Below are positions 32,469 to 41,810 of a stretch of DNA of 52,284 bases, one piece after another. The notes under the pieces are model-generated. The model did not search any database, was not told the DNA's origin, and saw only the letters and a program-made list of their open reading frames with translations. A program made the position numbers and the translations under genes. The first letter of the stretch is position 1. Each line of letters begins with the position of its first letter. Source of the DNA: Akkermansia sp. (GTDB taxonomy: Bacteria; Verrucomicrobiota; Verrucomicrobiia; Verrucomicrobiales; Akkermansiaceae); NCBI GenBank assembly GCA_017390945.1, contig JAFOZZ010000044.1:1-52284 (forward strand). Reading direction: 5' to 3'.

Positions 32469-32496
32469 ATTCTAGCAGCTTTTTGCAGGAATACAA
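32469..32496 (-). promoter_or_regulatory. Promoter of the peroxidase operon
   Basis: On the minus strand TTGTAT (32491-32496), 16 bases, TAGAAT (32469-32474). GC precedes the -35. Confidence 0.55.
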
Positions 32497-32581
32497 GCTA
32501 AATTGACGCGCGCACGGGTGCCAAAGCGTGTCACTCAGTCAACTTTTTCTCCTAATTTTAAGCGAGGTTCTATATAAAATC

Positions 32582-32610
32582 TTGCAACATAGTAGCTGCG
32601 GTGATAAACT
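32582..32610 (+). promoter_or_regulatory. Promoter of the EptA-like gene
   Basis: TTGCAA (32582-32587), 17 bases, TAAACT (32605-32610), then exactly six bases to the ATG at 32617. Confidence 0.6.
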
Positions 32611-32616
32611 TTGCAC

Positions 32617-34467
32617 ATGGACGTCAACGATAACAAGGAGAATGGGGGTAAAAATACAGGTTCAAAACTGCTGGTTCTGCTAATTGCTCTGGGAATGATG
32701 ATGCCGATGTTCTGCAACTGGGAGCAGTACGTGCCTACAAATCTGCAGGGCGGGGCTTCGTGGGTAGCTAGTGGCTTATTGCTGGTTCTGATGTGCGCCT
32801 TCGTGTGGGTGAATCGCCGTAAGCAGTGGTTATGTTTGCCTCCGACTCGGCAGTTGCTTCCATTCGTCGGTGTATGTATTGTACTTACCCTGGTGACATC
32901 ACCACACATTATGCTTTCGCCGTCGGCTTTCTGTCATTGCCTAGTTATTCTTGTGTTGGTCGTGACCTCTCTTTGGTTATTGATGCGCCGCTATTCTCTC
33001 ATTCTTCTGGCACCTATAATGCTGGTTGGTATGTTTGAGACCGGTGCTCATTTCCGCTTTAAAATTCTGCTTAATTCTATGTTGTTGGCAGAGGCTCTTG
33101 AGTGCTCTAAGGATGAGCTCATGACTTACGTTACTGTGACGAATATTAGCATGCTGATTGCTGGTGTTGCCTTTGTGGCGGGCGTGCTGTATTTGCTCTG
33201 TCGTGTGATAACTCCCATGAGTAAGCGTTCCTTGGGAGGTTTGCTCCTTGCTATGGCGGCATTGCTGTATATGATGTTCCCCATGCTGACGGATACCTAT
33301 ACTAACATTTCTCATCTGGGGACATTTGGTACATGCAAGCGCTCCTTCCGAATGTTTAGAGATATAAAGCGCGCTTCTGGCGCAGTGGGTGAATACATCG
33401 AGTCTCTTCCGTCTCCTGCCGAGAAACCGAGTGAAATGCCTCTATTGAAAGATGATGATGGTTGCGTTATCGTGTTTCACATCGGCGAAAGTGTGCGAGC
33501 TGACCGCTGTGGCTTCAACGGGTATGAACGTGATACAACCCCAAATCTTTCAGCCAATCCTCGTCTGATTAACTGGGAACGCTGTGTGGCTTCCGGTCAT
33601 ACAACAGTCAATTGTCTTGCTGCATTGCTGACCGATGCTCGTCGCGATTTGGACGATATCAATGAAAGTAACCAGGAGATGAAGGCAACATGTGGCTCCG
33701 TGATGGATTTGTTCAAAGCAAATGGCTTTGCTGTGCATAGTTTCTATGGTGCATTCAATCGTCAATCGATGCGTGCCGATAAGGTTCTGCGTATGCTTAC
33801 CTCTGCCTCCGATGAACGCCACTATACAAACAATGATGTGATGGAGACCGTGGAGCAAGTAAAGCGGTGCTTGCAAAAGACCGGTAACAAAAATGTGTTT
33901 ATGTTCATCAATAATGAAGGTAGTCACACGCACTTCTATATGTATGATCAGAAGAATCCTCCCTTTACGCCTTCGTTGCATGTGGTGAATACATCCCCGC
34001 GTTATGGTGATGCAATTAGAAACGCGTATGATAATACGATTCATTATACAGACAAGTTCGTGCATCGCGTGCTTGAGCAGTTGAAGGGGCGCCCTTATGT
34101 CTACGTTTATGTAAGCGACCATGGTGAGTATATTGGTGATTACAACGGTACTTGGGGGCGTGGTAAAGCGATTTCGGAGCGTTCATTCTTCTTCAGTACG
34201 CAGGGCGGTTCCGGCGTAAGTGCCTTCGCGGTAGCTTCGCCTGAGTATGAGCAGTTGAATCCTCAGTTTGCTCAGGCGGTGGCACAGTTGAAGGAGTCTC
34301 GCCGAATGACGATTGGGCATGAGCATTTCTTCCACACATTGCTTGGCTTGGTGGGGATGAAGACGCCCTATTACAATGCTGAGTTGGATTTATGTTCACC
34401 CGAAGCAAAGCCTTATACCGGGCCAGAGCCGGAGGATTGGCCGGACTATCTCAGCCCTGACAAGTGA
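32617..34467 (+). CDS. Phosphoethanolamine transferase-like (EptA/sulfatase family)
   Basis: 616 residues. Five to six N-terminal membrane segments span about residues 17-33, 48-65, 80-94, 106-123, 177-195 and 206-224. A periplasmic alkaline-phosphatase-fold domain follows. It has the signature HIGESVRADRCGFNGYERD (metal ligand Glu291), a Thr at 330 at the spacing of the EptA nucleophile (ASGHTTVNC), INNEGSHTHFY, and the late metal site YVSDHGEY. It probably transfers phosphoethanolamine or a similar group to lipid A or a glycan; the exact acceptor cannot be told. Start chosen at the ATG six bases after the -10 box; a TTG at 32611 is the longer alternative. Confidence 0.85.
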   Translation: MDVNDNKENGGKNTGSKLLVLLIALGMMMPMFCNWEQYVPTNLQGGASWVASGLLLVLMCAFVWVNRRKQWLCLPPTRQLLPFVGVCIVLTLVTSPHIMLSPSAFCHCLVILVLVVTSLWLLMRRYSLILLAPIMLVGMFETGAHFRFKILLNSMLLAEALECSKDELMTYVTVTNISMLIAGVAFVAGVLYLLCRVITPMSKRSLGGLLLAMAALLYMMFPMLTDTYTNISHLGTFGTCKRSFRMFRDIKRASGAVGEYIESLPSPAEKPSEMPLLKDDDGCVIVFHIGESVRADRCGFNGYERDTTPNLSANPRLINWERCVASGHTTVNCLAALLTDARRDLDDINESNQEMKATCGSVMDLFKANGFAVHSFYGAFNRQSMRADKVLRMLTSASDERHYTNNDVMETVEQVKRCLQKTGNKNVFMFINNEGSHTHFYMYDQKNPPFTPSLHVVNTSPRYGDAIRNAYDNTIHYTDKFVHRVLEQLKGRPYVYVYVSDHGEYIGDYNGTWGRGKAISERSFFFSTQGGSGVSAFAVASPEYEQLNPQFAQAVAQLKESRRMTIGHEHFFHTLLGLVGMKTPYYNAELDLCSPEAKPYTGPEPEDWPDYLSPDK

Positions 34468-34497
34468 AGCATAAAATAGCTCCAAGAATTCTATTTT

Positions 34498-34525
34498 CAG
34501 GCGTTCTCTGATTGGGGAACGCCTG
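34498..34525 (+). terminator. Hairpin after the EptA-like gene
   Basis: A 9 bp stem (34498-34506 with 34517-34525) with a 10-base loop; no clear T-run, so only a tentative terminator. Confidence 0.4.
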
Positions 34526-34625
34526 CTTGCTGATATGAATCCGAGATTTTCTGAAAAAAAAGCTGGTATTATAGCGCTTGATGTCGTATACTGTCGCGTG
34601 AACAAAAGCGCAACTTAGCAACGAT

Positions 34626-34892
34626 ATGATAACAAAAAAACTCACCATCCTTAATAAACTTGGTATTCATGCTCGTCCCGCGGCTCAGTTTGTACGCGTG
34701 GCTAGTCGTTTTGCAGCCGATGTAACAGTGGAAAAGGATGATGAATCTGTTGATGGTAAGAGTATTATGGGACTGATGATGCTGGCTGTGGGCTGTGGCG
34801 CCGAGATTTCTGTTACAACCGATGGTGCCGATGAAGCCGAGGCCATGGCCGCTCTGGAAGAGCTTGTCGAGAAGAAGTTCGGCGAGGAATAA
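34626..34892 (+). CDS. ptsH: Phosphocarrier protein HPr
   Basis: 88 residues. His15 in GIHARPA is the phosphorylation site for enzyme I. Ser46 in the KSIMGLMMLA segment is the site used by HPr kinase/phosphorylase in organisms that have it. Followed after 24 bases by enzyme I. No sugar-specific EII gene is present in the window, so its phosphate target is not visible here. I could not find a convincing promoter upstream. Confidence 0.96.
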   Translation: MITKKLTILNKLGIHARPAAQFVRVASRFAADVTVEKDDESVDGKSIMGLMMLAVGCGAEISVTTDGADEAEAMAALEELVEKKFGEE

Positions 34893-34916
34893 CCGTTACC
34901 GCCTGTTTGATATCAG

Positions 34917-36671
34917 ATGAATTATCAGGAAGGATTTGAACGCAGACTCAAAGGCATGCCCGTGTCGCCGGGTATTGCGATGGGGGTATTGCGTGTTGAG
35001 GCTCGCGGTTGTTCGTCGCCCGTGGTGCGCACCATCCTTCCTACGGAAATGGATAGCGAGTGGGAGCGTTTTGAGAGTGCGCTCGCTCGTACGGAGGAGG
35101 AACTGAATTCCCTCAAAGCTCGTGTAGAGCACCTTTCCGGGGCTCATGAGGCTGCCATTTTCGACGCGCATCTTCTTTTCCTGCGAGATAAGACGATTTT
35201 GAATAAACTCCGCAAGGAGTTCCCGAAACGTATGCAGAATATTGATTCTGTGTACTATGCAGTGGTGCAGAACTTCATGGAGGTCATGCGCCACGTGGAC
35301 GACCCCTATCTGCGCTCTCGCGTGGTGGATATCGGGGACGTCTTGCAGCGCGTGCTGAAGAATATGGCTCCCTCACAGAGCACGCCGCTGTGTGGTGATT
35401 GTACGGAGCCTTGCGTGCTCGCGGCCTACGACCTTACCCCCAGCGATACTGCTGACCTTGACCCGCGTAAGGTTGCAGGATTTGTGACGGAAGCCGGTTC
35501 TGCGGTGTCGCATACGGCTATTCTGGCACGCTCTCTGGGTATGCCGGCCGTGGTCGCTGTGCCGAATCTGGTCATTGATTCCCGTGTGGGCTGCCAGGCC
35601 ATTTTGGATGGCTACAACGGCCATCTCATTCTGAACCCCACCGAGGAGACGTTACAGCACTATCGCGAGCTTCAGGCTGAGAAAGAGCGTGCATACACTG
35701 CGCTCATCGACATGAAGGACTTGCCTGCGGAAACGACGGATGGCCGCCGTATCCGCCTGGCTGCCAATGTGGAGTTTGCGCACGAGTATACGGCGATTCA
35801 GCGCTCCGGCGCCGAGGGCGTGGGCTTGTTCCGTACCGAGTTCTTCCTGCTGGGGGCTGGTAGCCTGCCGGATGAGGAGGCTCAGTATGAGCACTACCGC
35901 AAGCTGGTGGAGAGTTGCAGTCCGCAGGAGGTGATTTTCCGAACCCTTGATTCTGGCGGTGATAAGCTGCCCTTTGAAGTGCTTGAGGAGAAGGAGGATA
36001 ATCCTTTCCTGGGCTGGCGCGGTATTCGTGTGTCGCTCAGCCGAGTGGAGATTTTCAAGGAACAGCTGCGTGCCATTCTGCGAGCTTCTGCTCATGGCAA
36101 GGTCGGCGTTATGTTCCCCATGGTATCGGGTATTACCGAGGTGAAGGACGTGAAGGCGCTGCTGGATGAATGCCGCGCCGAGCTGCGCGAGCGCGGGCAG
36201 GCCTACGATGAACACATGCGTGTCGGTATCATGATAGAGGTGCCGAGTGCGGCTATGATGTCTGATGTGCTCGCTCGTCACGTGGACTTCTTCTCCATCG
36301 GTACCAATGACCTTACGCAGTACACTATTGCTGTGGATCGCGTGAACTTCCGCGTGGCCAGCATGTTCCGTCCTACGCATCCCGGTGTAGTGCGTTTGAT
36401 GCGCCAGACGATTTCCGCCGGTATTCCTACCGCTGTGTGCGGTGAGATGGGTGGCGATATAAACCTGGTGCCGCTGCTGGTCGGCTTGGGCGTGTCTGAG
36501 CTGTCTGTGGGCGCTCACTTGCTGCCTGTGGTTCGCTATGCTATTCGTCACCTTAATTATGAGGAATGCCGTGCCATGGCTGAGGAGGCGCTTCAGGCAG
36601 AGGATAGCTACACCATCCGCGGTCTGTCGTCCGATATGGCACACCGTTGCTACCCGGATTTGTTTAATTGA
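34917..36671 (+). CDS. ptsI: PTS enzyme I (phosphoenolpyruvate-protein phosphotransferase)
   Basis: Transfers phosphate from PEP to HPr. 584 residues, normal for a simple EI with no GAF domain. The phospho-His is His199 in AGSAVSHTAILARSLGMPAV. The C-terminal PEP-binding barrel shows GVGLFRTEFF, FRTLDSGGDK, GIMIEVPSA, FFSIGTNDLTQY and CGEMGG. Forms an operon with ptsH. Confidence 0.96.
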   Translation: MNYQEGFERRLKGMPVSPGIAMGVLRVEARGCSSPVVRTILPTEMDSEWERFESALARTEEELNSLKARVEHLSGAHEAAIFDAHLLFLRDKTILNKLRKEFPKRMQNIDSVYYAVVQNFMEVMRHVDDPYLRSRVVDIGDVLQRVLKNMAPSQSTPLCGDCTEPCVLAAYDLTPSDTADLDPRKVAGFVTEAGSAVSHTAILARSLGMPAVVAVPNLVIDSRVGCQAILDGYNGHLILNPTEETLQHYRELQAEKERAYTALIDMKDLPAETTDGRRIRLAANVEFAHEYTAIQRSGAEGVGLFRTEFFLLGAGSLPDEEAQYEHYRKLVESCSPQEVIFRTLDSGGDKLPFEVLEEKEDNPFLGWRGIRVSLSRVEIFKEQLRAILRASAHGKVGVMFPMVSGITEVKDVKALLDECRAELRERGQAYDEHMRVGIMIEVPSAAMMSDVLARHVDFFSIGTNDLTQYTIAVDRVNFRVASMFRPTHPGVVRLMRQTISAGIPTAVCGEMGGDINLVPLLVGLGVSELSVGAHLLPVVRYAIRHLNYEECRAMAEEALQAEDSYTIRGLSSDMAHRCYPDLFN

Positions 36672-36676
36672 TTCGC

Positions 36677-37147
36677 ATGGATGAGGCTCCATACAGGCGT
36701 CGTCGGCGTGAAGTCGGGCAGACCCTTTTACCTTGTGTTATCGTGCTGTTGTTTGCCCTCGTTTTTGGAGGCGTTGCAGTAGGTACGGCGTATGATACAT
36801 ACGATTTGTATCAGGTCGGGGAACGCGTTGAAGGGACTGTTGAGGGCTTCCGTACCAAAACGCGTAGCGGTCGCAAAGGTCGCCGGAGTTCTGTTAAATA
36901 TGCCGTGGTATCGTATACCACGAAGCAAGGCGATGTTCTGAAGGAGGAATATAATGTCGAGGGCAACCTGTTCTCCTCTTATGAACGTGGCGAGAAAGTG
37001 GAAGTGGTATACGACCCCGCTGAGCCTTCGCGTATGTGCATTACCGGTTGGGGGAACTGGACGATTTCTGTTATCTTTGGCGCGGTTTCTCTCGTGATAT
37101 TTTCGCTTTGGTGTAAGTTGGTGATAGCTTACATCAAAGAGCGCTAG
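36677..37147 (+). CDS. DUF3592-like membrane protein
   Basis: 156 residues with two membrane segments (about 19-40 and 128-150) flanking a soluble beta-rich region. That region contains GERVEGTVEGFRT, then YTTKQGDVLKEEYNVEGNLFSSYERGEKVEVVYDPAEPSR, the pattern of DUF3592 proteins. The Arg-rich cytoplasmic start (YRRRRREVG) follows the positive-inside rule. A TTG overlapping the ptsI stop (36668) is an alternative start. Function unknown. Confidence 0.72.
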   Translation: MDEAPYRRRRREVGQTLLPCVIVLLFALVFGGVAVGTAYDTYDLYQVGERVEGTVEGFRTKTRSGRKGRRSSVKYAVVSYTTKQGDVLKEEYNVEGNLFSSYERGEKVEVVYDPAEPSRMCITGWGNWTISVIFGAVSLVIFSLWCKLVIAYIKER

Positions 37148-37167
37148 CTCCTGGATGCCGCGTTTCT

Positions 37168-38112
37168 TCAGAGCTTGTTCACCAAGCGTTTCAAGAGAGC
37201 CTGCACAAAATTGCCGGTTTCTTGAAGGGATTGGGGGCAGATGCGCTCCATGTTGTCGCGCTCTGTGTGCCACCAGTTGCCCTTGGTAAAGTCGCAGATA
37301 AGGTTGATGGTGGCAACCCCGGCATTTTCAAAGGGCAGGTGGTCGTCCATGTAGCCCCCGGGGTGGACATTCCATCGGCGCTCAGAGAGTTGAAGCTCGC
37401 TGATGACCGCCTCGTACTCAGCCAGCATTTCTTCGCTCGTATCGAGCAGGGGGATGGCAATCGTCTTGTTGCGGGCTCCCACCATATCCAGGTTAATCAG
37501 GTAGCGCGGCAGAGCGTCCCCTCGGCGCATGACATCGTAGCGCGAGCCATAAAGGCCGTCCTGCTCGGTCATTTTCCAGGCAAAGGACTCCTCACCATCG
37601 AAGAAAACGAGCTCCACCGCCGCTGCTTTTTCAGCCGAGGCAGGTAATACGCGTGCCAGTTCGAGCATGGCGGCAGCAGCACTGGCTCCATCATCAGCCC
37701 CTACAAAGGCGGAGCCAACACCTTGCTTGGTATCAATGTGACAGGAGACCACAATGGGGCGTGTGGTGTCAGCTTCGCCCCAAGTGGCATGCAGGTTGAC
37801 CATGCGCACACCGTTGGAAAGCGAGAATGCTCGCTCTGTAACTGTCCACCCCGCCGCTTTGAGGTGTTTGCTCAGATAAGCTAATTGAGTCGCGTAGCCT
37901 GGGGTTCCGGTGTGACGTGGGCCGATAGCGCAGATGTTGGCGCAGTGGATGTAGGCATTCTGCCCATAGAAATCCGGTGTGGCCTGCAGCTCGGCGGCGG
38001 GCTGTGTCTTGGGGGGAGCAGGGGCTTTGCTCGTAGAATTATCACTGCATCCGGCCAGCATAAGACTGGCCAGTAACAGGGGAAGCGTGTGTGTGATTTT
38101 AGAGCGGTGCAT
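37168..38112 (-). CDS. Glutaminyl cyclase-type M28 peptidase-fold lipoprotein
   Basis: 314 residues with a lipoprotein signal ending LMLAGC (Cys22). The sequence matches the bacterial/animal glutaminyl-peptide cyclotransferase pattern: GPRHTGTPGY, SCHIDTK...SAFVGADDGASAAAAMLELARVL, VFFDGEESFAWKMTEQDGLYGSR, LINLDMVGA, DDHLPFENAGV and WHTERDN. Asp141, Glu175 and His282 are candidate zinc ligands, and Glu174 the catalytic residue. It should form N-terminal pyroglutamate on exported proteins. The gene start lies inside the last 14 bases of parB. Confidence 0.82.
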   Translation of the reverse strand: MHRSKITHTLPLLLASLMLAGCSDNSTSKAPAPPKTQPAAELQATPDFYGQNAYIHCANICAIGPRHTGTPGYATQLAYLSKHLKAAGWTVTERAFSLSNGVRMVNLHATWGEADTTRPIVVSCHIDTKQGVGSAFVGADDGASAAAAMLELARVLPASAEKAAAVELVFFDGEESFAWKMTEQDGLYGSRYDVMRRGDALPRYLINLDMVGARNKTIAIPLLDTSEEMLAEYEAVISELQLSERRWNVHPGGYMDDHLPFENAGVATINLICDFTKGNWWHTERDNMERICPQSLQETGNFVQALLKRLVNKL

Positions 38113-38989
38113 TGACTCCGAACAGCTGCAGAATGCGCACAAGCTCGTCACGACCAACGTAGGAAATCTCGATAACGCCGTTGCTCTTGCCCTTCATTGC
38201 GATGTTCACTCGGGTTCCGAAGTCCTGGGAAAGCTGCTGGCACACGGATTCATAGGCGGCAGGCAGCGTCTTGCCCACGATAGCCGGGCGTGCCGGATCC
38301 GGGCTCAGGATATCCTTCACCAGCTGCTCTGTCTGGCGTACGGTAAGGCCTTGTTTCACCACACGAGTGGCGGCTGCTACCTGCTGGGCTTCCTCCTTCA
38401 GCTGCAACAGCACCTTGGCGTGGCCAACGGAGAGCTCGCCTTTCTCCAGCATCTCACGCGAGGCGGGGGCAAGCTCAAGCAGGCGCACCATGTTAGCCAC
38501 TACTGCGCGGGACTTACCCACGTGCTGAGCAATGACCTCCTGTTTCATGCCAAAGCGGGTTTGCAGTAGTTTATACTGCTCGGCTTCTTCCAGCGGGGTC
38601 AGGTCTTCGCGTTGCAGGTTTTCGATGAGGGCGAGCTCGGCCACCTCGCGGTCCGTGGCTTCCATTACGACCACCTTGACCTCACTCATGCCCAGGCTAC
38701 GCACAGCGCGCAGACGGCGCTCACCGGCAATCAGCTCAAACTTTCCTTTCACACGGCGTACCACAAGCGGCTGCACCAGGCCACGCTCACGAATGGAGGC
38801 TGCCAGTTCGGCAATCTGTTCCTCATTGAACGTGCGGCGAGGCTGGAAAGGAGATGCCTGAATCTCCTCTGCCTTTGCCATGATGACGCGGCTATCGTCC
38901 ACCTCTGTTTCTGTGGGTGTTGCAGCTGCGCGTGCTTCGGTCTTCTTAATGAGCGCTCCGAGTCCTTTTCCTAAAGCTTGCCGTGACAT
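38099..38989 (-). CDS. parB: Chromosome partition protein ParB
   Basis: 296 residues from the ATG at 38989 (SRQALGKGLGALIKK, the standard ParB head). Further motifs are IQASPFQPRR, LVQPLVVRR, the CTP-binding box GERRLRA (89-95), the LIENLQREDLTPLEEAEQY segment and a helix-turn-helix (GMKQEVIAQHVGKSRAVVANMVRLLEL). Binds parS and slides as a CTP clamp. parA is not in the window. The frame extends to 39064, but the promoter lies inside that extension. Confidence 0.95.
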   Translation of the reverse strand: MSRQALGKGLGALIKKTEARAAATPTETEVDDSRVIMAKAEEIQASPFQPRRTFNEEQIAELAASIRERGLVQPLVVRRVKGKFELIAGERRLRAVRSLGMSEVKVVVMEATDREVAELALIENLQREDLTPLEEAEQYKLLQTRFGMKQEVIAQHVGKSRAVVANMVRLLELAPASREMLEKGELSVGHAKVLLQLKEEAQQVAAATRVVKQGLTVRQTEQLVKDILSPDPARPAIVGKTLPAAYESVCQQLSQDFGTRVNIAMKGKSNGVIEISYVGRDELVRILQLFGVNAPL

Positions 38990-39002
38990 AATGTGTGGGC
39001 TC

Positions 39003-39031
39003 ATTCTAGCGCATTTGCCTTGCGATTGCAA
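39003..39031 (-). promoter_or_regulatory. Promoter of parB
   Basis: TTGCAA (39026-39031), 17 bases, TAGAAT (minus strand, 39003-39008). Predicted leader about 7 bases. Confidence 0.6.
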
Positions 39032-39263
39032 CCTCTTTTTGTGCCTTTTTCTCAGTCGGTACAATAACTCGCCTGTTATTGTGTAACTCGTTCTGTGTAT
39101 TGTCTATCAATCCTCTAAAATCTCTTGTCCGGTGGCAATATCAGTCGCCGCACTCAGGGGGGGGATATCCGTAGGGGATAGCCATGTGGTCAGTCTGCGT
39201 TCTCTGACAAGATTTACCGCCCACAGGAGATAAATCTCATTCACCACTGCATTACAGCAATAA

Positions 39264-39291
39264 AAAAGCCCCTGACTAAGCAGGGGCTTTT
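39264..39291 (-). terminator. Terminator after the lipoprotein gene at 39308
   Basis: An 11 bp perfect stem (39264-39274 with 39281-39291), 6-base loop, T-run on the minus strand. In the 230 bases between here and the parB promoter I see nothing. Confidence 0.85.
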
Positions 39292-39307
39292 GAAGGTGTC
39301 GGGAGCT

Positions 39308-40639
39308 TTACTTAGCAGCGGTCGCCTTGGGGGTCATGCTGATTTTGAAGCTCTTGGCGGGCTGGTCCTTCCAGGAGGTACAGGTCATCACGCCGTTAAG
39401 CTTGCCATCCTTGTCGATGGTGAGCAGGAGCACGCCGTCCTTGGCATCGAATACCTGGGCGGTGGGCTGATCGGGGTCATAGTAGCCGTCGTAGATATTG
39501 ATGTCAATCTTGGAGGTGCCGGCATCGGACTTGCTGAACTCGCAGCGACCGGAGATGTCGAGCTTGGCCTCGGGGAGCTTGGTGTCGTATACGATACCGA
39601 TGAACTGCACGGAATTCTCGAACTTCTCAGCCTTGGTGACTTCGATGGAGATTTCGCCGAAGCGGGAGTCGCGAGACCACTCGCCGGAGAATACCTTACC
39701 ATCGGCCAGAGAGTTGATGCAGTGGTTCATCCACTGTTCCTTCTCCGCAGCAGCGGCGGTAGCTACCTCGGCAGCCTTGCGGGCTTCTTCCTCTACGCGG
39801 GCTTTGTGCTCGGTCCAGGTTTTGCGAGCTTCTTCCTCGCGACCCTTGATGTAGGGGGCAGCAGCAGCATCGAAAGCCGCAATCTTCTCGCGGATTTCAT
39901 TCTTGCGTGCTTCCTCGAACTCGGGGGTAAGCTTAGCTGCATTAGCGGGCAGGGCGCTCTCAGGCGTAAGGGCATCCGGAGCGGGCAGGGAATCAGTCTG
40001 GAGAGCGACGTTGCTCAGCACCCAGCCCTTCTCCGTCTTATCTGCCTGCATGGTGGCAGTGATGGTGTATTTGGTCTGAGCCGGGGTGGTAACAACGTAT
40101 ACGGAAGACTCGGCGAGCTCCTTCAGCTCATTGGCCAGCTGCTGCAAATCCTCAGGCAGAGCGCGAGCGGAGCGGTCGGCATCGGAAATCGTATCGGTAG
40201 GAGCGCCAATTTGCAGCAGGTAGGTTGCATTGGGCTGCATGGCTGCGTTAGCGCTCTGGTTCATCGCCTTACGCTCTTCATTGAATGCAGCGGGGGCATT
40301 TTCCTTGGTGTAGAGGTTCTCGCTGACGCTCAGCTCGACCGTGGCGGTAAGTTGCAGTGCACCCTCGGGAGTGGTAGCGGTCTCAGACGTGATAGCACCC
40401 TGAGCCAGCCAGGGGTAGGCCGAGAGCTGCGGCATGACAGCGGCGCTGATGTCATCCACCGTGGGGGTGGAGGGAACAGCCGGTGTTTCCGGAACGGCAG
40501 GCGTATCAGGCGTCTGCGGTTTTTCGGTAGGTTTGCCGCCAAAGAGTCCCTGGAGGAATTCGGGGAGCGGTTCATCGCACGAGGGGAGTGACACCACGGC
40601 GGCGGCTGCCAGAGCTGTGTAAATCAGTCGCGTTTTCAT
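39308..40639 (-). CDS. Large putative lipoprotein, unknown function
   Basis: 443 residues. Lipoprotein signal ending SLPSC (Cys21), then a Pro/Thr-rich linker with repeated TPAVPxTP. A middle part of alpha/beta character follows. A long charged coiled-coil-like helix spans about 245-310 (EFEEARKNEIREKIAAF, GREEEARKTWTEHKARVEEEARKAAEVA). The C-terminal domain (about 315-440) is beta-rich (SGEWSRDSRFGEISIEVTKAEKF, AKLDISGRCEF, KDGVLLLTIDKDG). No family recognised. Single-gene unit with its own promoter and terminator. Confidence 0.75.
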   Translation of the reverse strand: MKTRLIYTALAAAAVVSLPSCDEPLPEFLQGLFGGKPTEKPQTPDTPAVPETPAVPSTPTVDDISAAVMPQLSAYPWLAQGAITSETATTPEGALQLTATVELSVSENLYTKENAPAAFNEERKAMNQSANAAMQPNATYLLQIGAPTDTISDADRSARALPEDLQQLANELKELAESSVYVVTTPAQTKYTITATMQADKTEKGWVLSNVALQTDSLPAPDALTPESALPANAAKLTPEFEEARKNEIREKIAAFDAAAAPYIKGREEEARKTWTEHKARVEEEARKAAEVATAAAAEKEQWMNHCINSLADGKVFSGEWSRDSRFGEISIEVTKAEKFENSVQFIGIVYDTKLPEAKLDISGRCEFSKSDAGTSKIDINIYDGYYDPDQPTAQVFDAKDGVLLLTIDKDGKLNGVMTCTSWKDQPAKSFKISMTPKATAAK

Positions 40640-40691
40640 AGCACTTGTCTAAAAAAGCTGTATGGGCACGTCTGCCCTATATCTGAGGCAT

Positions 40692-40720
40692 ATTTTGCCT
40701 GATTCAGCTTGTTTTGTCAA
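40692..40720 (-). promoter_or_regulatory. Promoter of the lipoprotein gene at 39308
   Basis: On the minus strand TTGACA (40715-40720), 17 bases, CAAAAT (40692-40697). GC precedes the -35. Predicted leader about 46 bases. Confidence 0.5.
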
Positions 40721-40877
40721 GCTTTCACTAGGATGAATGCCTATTTAGAACATTATTTTTACCCGCCCGCAGCCAAAAGCCCCGCACTCATATGGGAGCG
40801 GTGTTGGCGCAAATGGCCGTGAGGCAATTTGGGACAGGTTCGATTTCCTGCGGAAAATGGCCGGTTCTACACCAGTG

Positions 40878-41777
40878 TCACTTCTCGTCTTCGTCGTCTT
40901 TGCGGAAGAAGCCCCACTCAGCCACGCTGGGGAAGGAGGGCATATTAACAGTGCCAAGTCGGGCGCGAAGGAGGAACCAGAGCTTGCGGAAGTTGTTGAC
41001 GCTGTATCGGCGCTCAAATACGCGGTACTCATCCGTCTGCATCTTGTTGAGGATGGTGTGGTAAATGAGGCTCATGGCTTGAGCCGGAATCAATGCATTG
41101 CGATCTTCCACTGAGAGGGTTTGATAATGTTCCTCGGCTTCACCAAAGAACTTCTCGGCGAGAGCCGCTTCGTATGCGAGCAACTGACGCATGCGGTAGT
41201 TGTAGCGCTGGTTGCGGATGTCATCGCGAGTGACTCCGAAGAGCTCCATATCATCCGACGGGAGGTAGAAGCGGTTGTACTTGCGGCAGTCTTCCGCGAC
41301 ATCGCGCAGGATATTGACCATCTGCAGGGCATATCCCAGAGCGATGGCGTAATTCTTCGCTGCGGGGGAGGCGCCCATGACGGTAGCGCTGGTAATGCCA
41401 ACGCAGGCTGCTACCTTGTAGGCATAGGCCAGCATTTCTCCGCGCGTCTTGGGCTGCTGAGGGTCGATGTCGCCACGGCAGCCATCAATGAGCTCCAGCA
41501 TGGGGGCGATATCGAGCTGCAAGTCGCTGACGAGGTTCTGTACCTCGCTTTCAATACCATCGTCCGCCTTGCAGCGCAGGGAGATGATGTCGACCCAGCG
41601 GTCGAGTGCGGTGTGACGCTCCTGGGGTTCCATGCCGGGCTCGTCAACGATGTCGTCGACAATACGGCAGAAGGCATAAAATTGAGCCATGTGTCTGCGC
41701 TTTTCCTCGGGCAGATCCATGAGGGTAAACGCAAGGTTGGATTTGGCGTTGCGCGTAATGGTATCGGACTCAGCCAT
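40878..41777 (-). CDS. Squalene/phytoene synthase family protein (HpnD-like)
   Basis: 299 residues of the trans-isoprenyl diphosphate head-to-head condensing family. The two Asp-rich motifs are DDIVDE (41-46) and NILRDVAED (155-163, Asp159 and Asp163), with the typical KYNRFYLP after it. RHMAQFYAFCR precedes the first motif. Closest by eye to HpnD-type presqualene diphosphate synthases (hopanoid pathway), but no other hpn or crt gene is visible, so a carotenoid or other C30 product is possible. It follows lepB by 33 bases. Confidence 0.85.
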   Translation of the reverse strand: MAESDTITRNAKSNLAFTLMDLPEEKRRHMAQFYAFCRIVDDIVDEPGMEPQERHTALDRWVDIISLRCKADDGIESEVQNLVSDLQLDIAPMLELIDGCRGDIDPQQPKTRGEMLAYAYKVAACVGITSATVMGASPAAKNYAIALGYALQMVNILRDVAEDCRKYNRFYLPSDDMELFGVTRDDIRNQRYNYRMRQLLAYEAALAEKFFGEAEEHYQTLSVEDRNALIPAQAMSLIYHTILNKMQTDEYRVFERRYSVNNFRKLWFLLRARLGTVNMPSFPSVAEWGFFRKDDEDEK

Positions 41778-41810
41778 AACAGATGAAAGATTTGAGGGTA
41801 TAAGTGATGT

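Noticed and set aside
40841..40857. GGTTCGATTTCC resembling a tRNA T arm
   Set aside because: The 5 bp T stem does not pair, and no acceptor, D or anticodon arm surrounds it.
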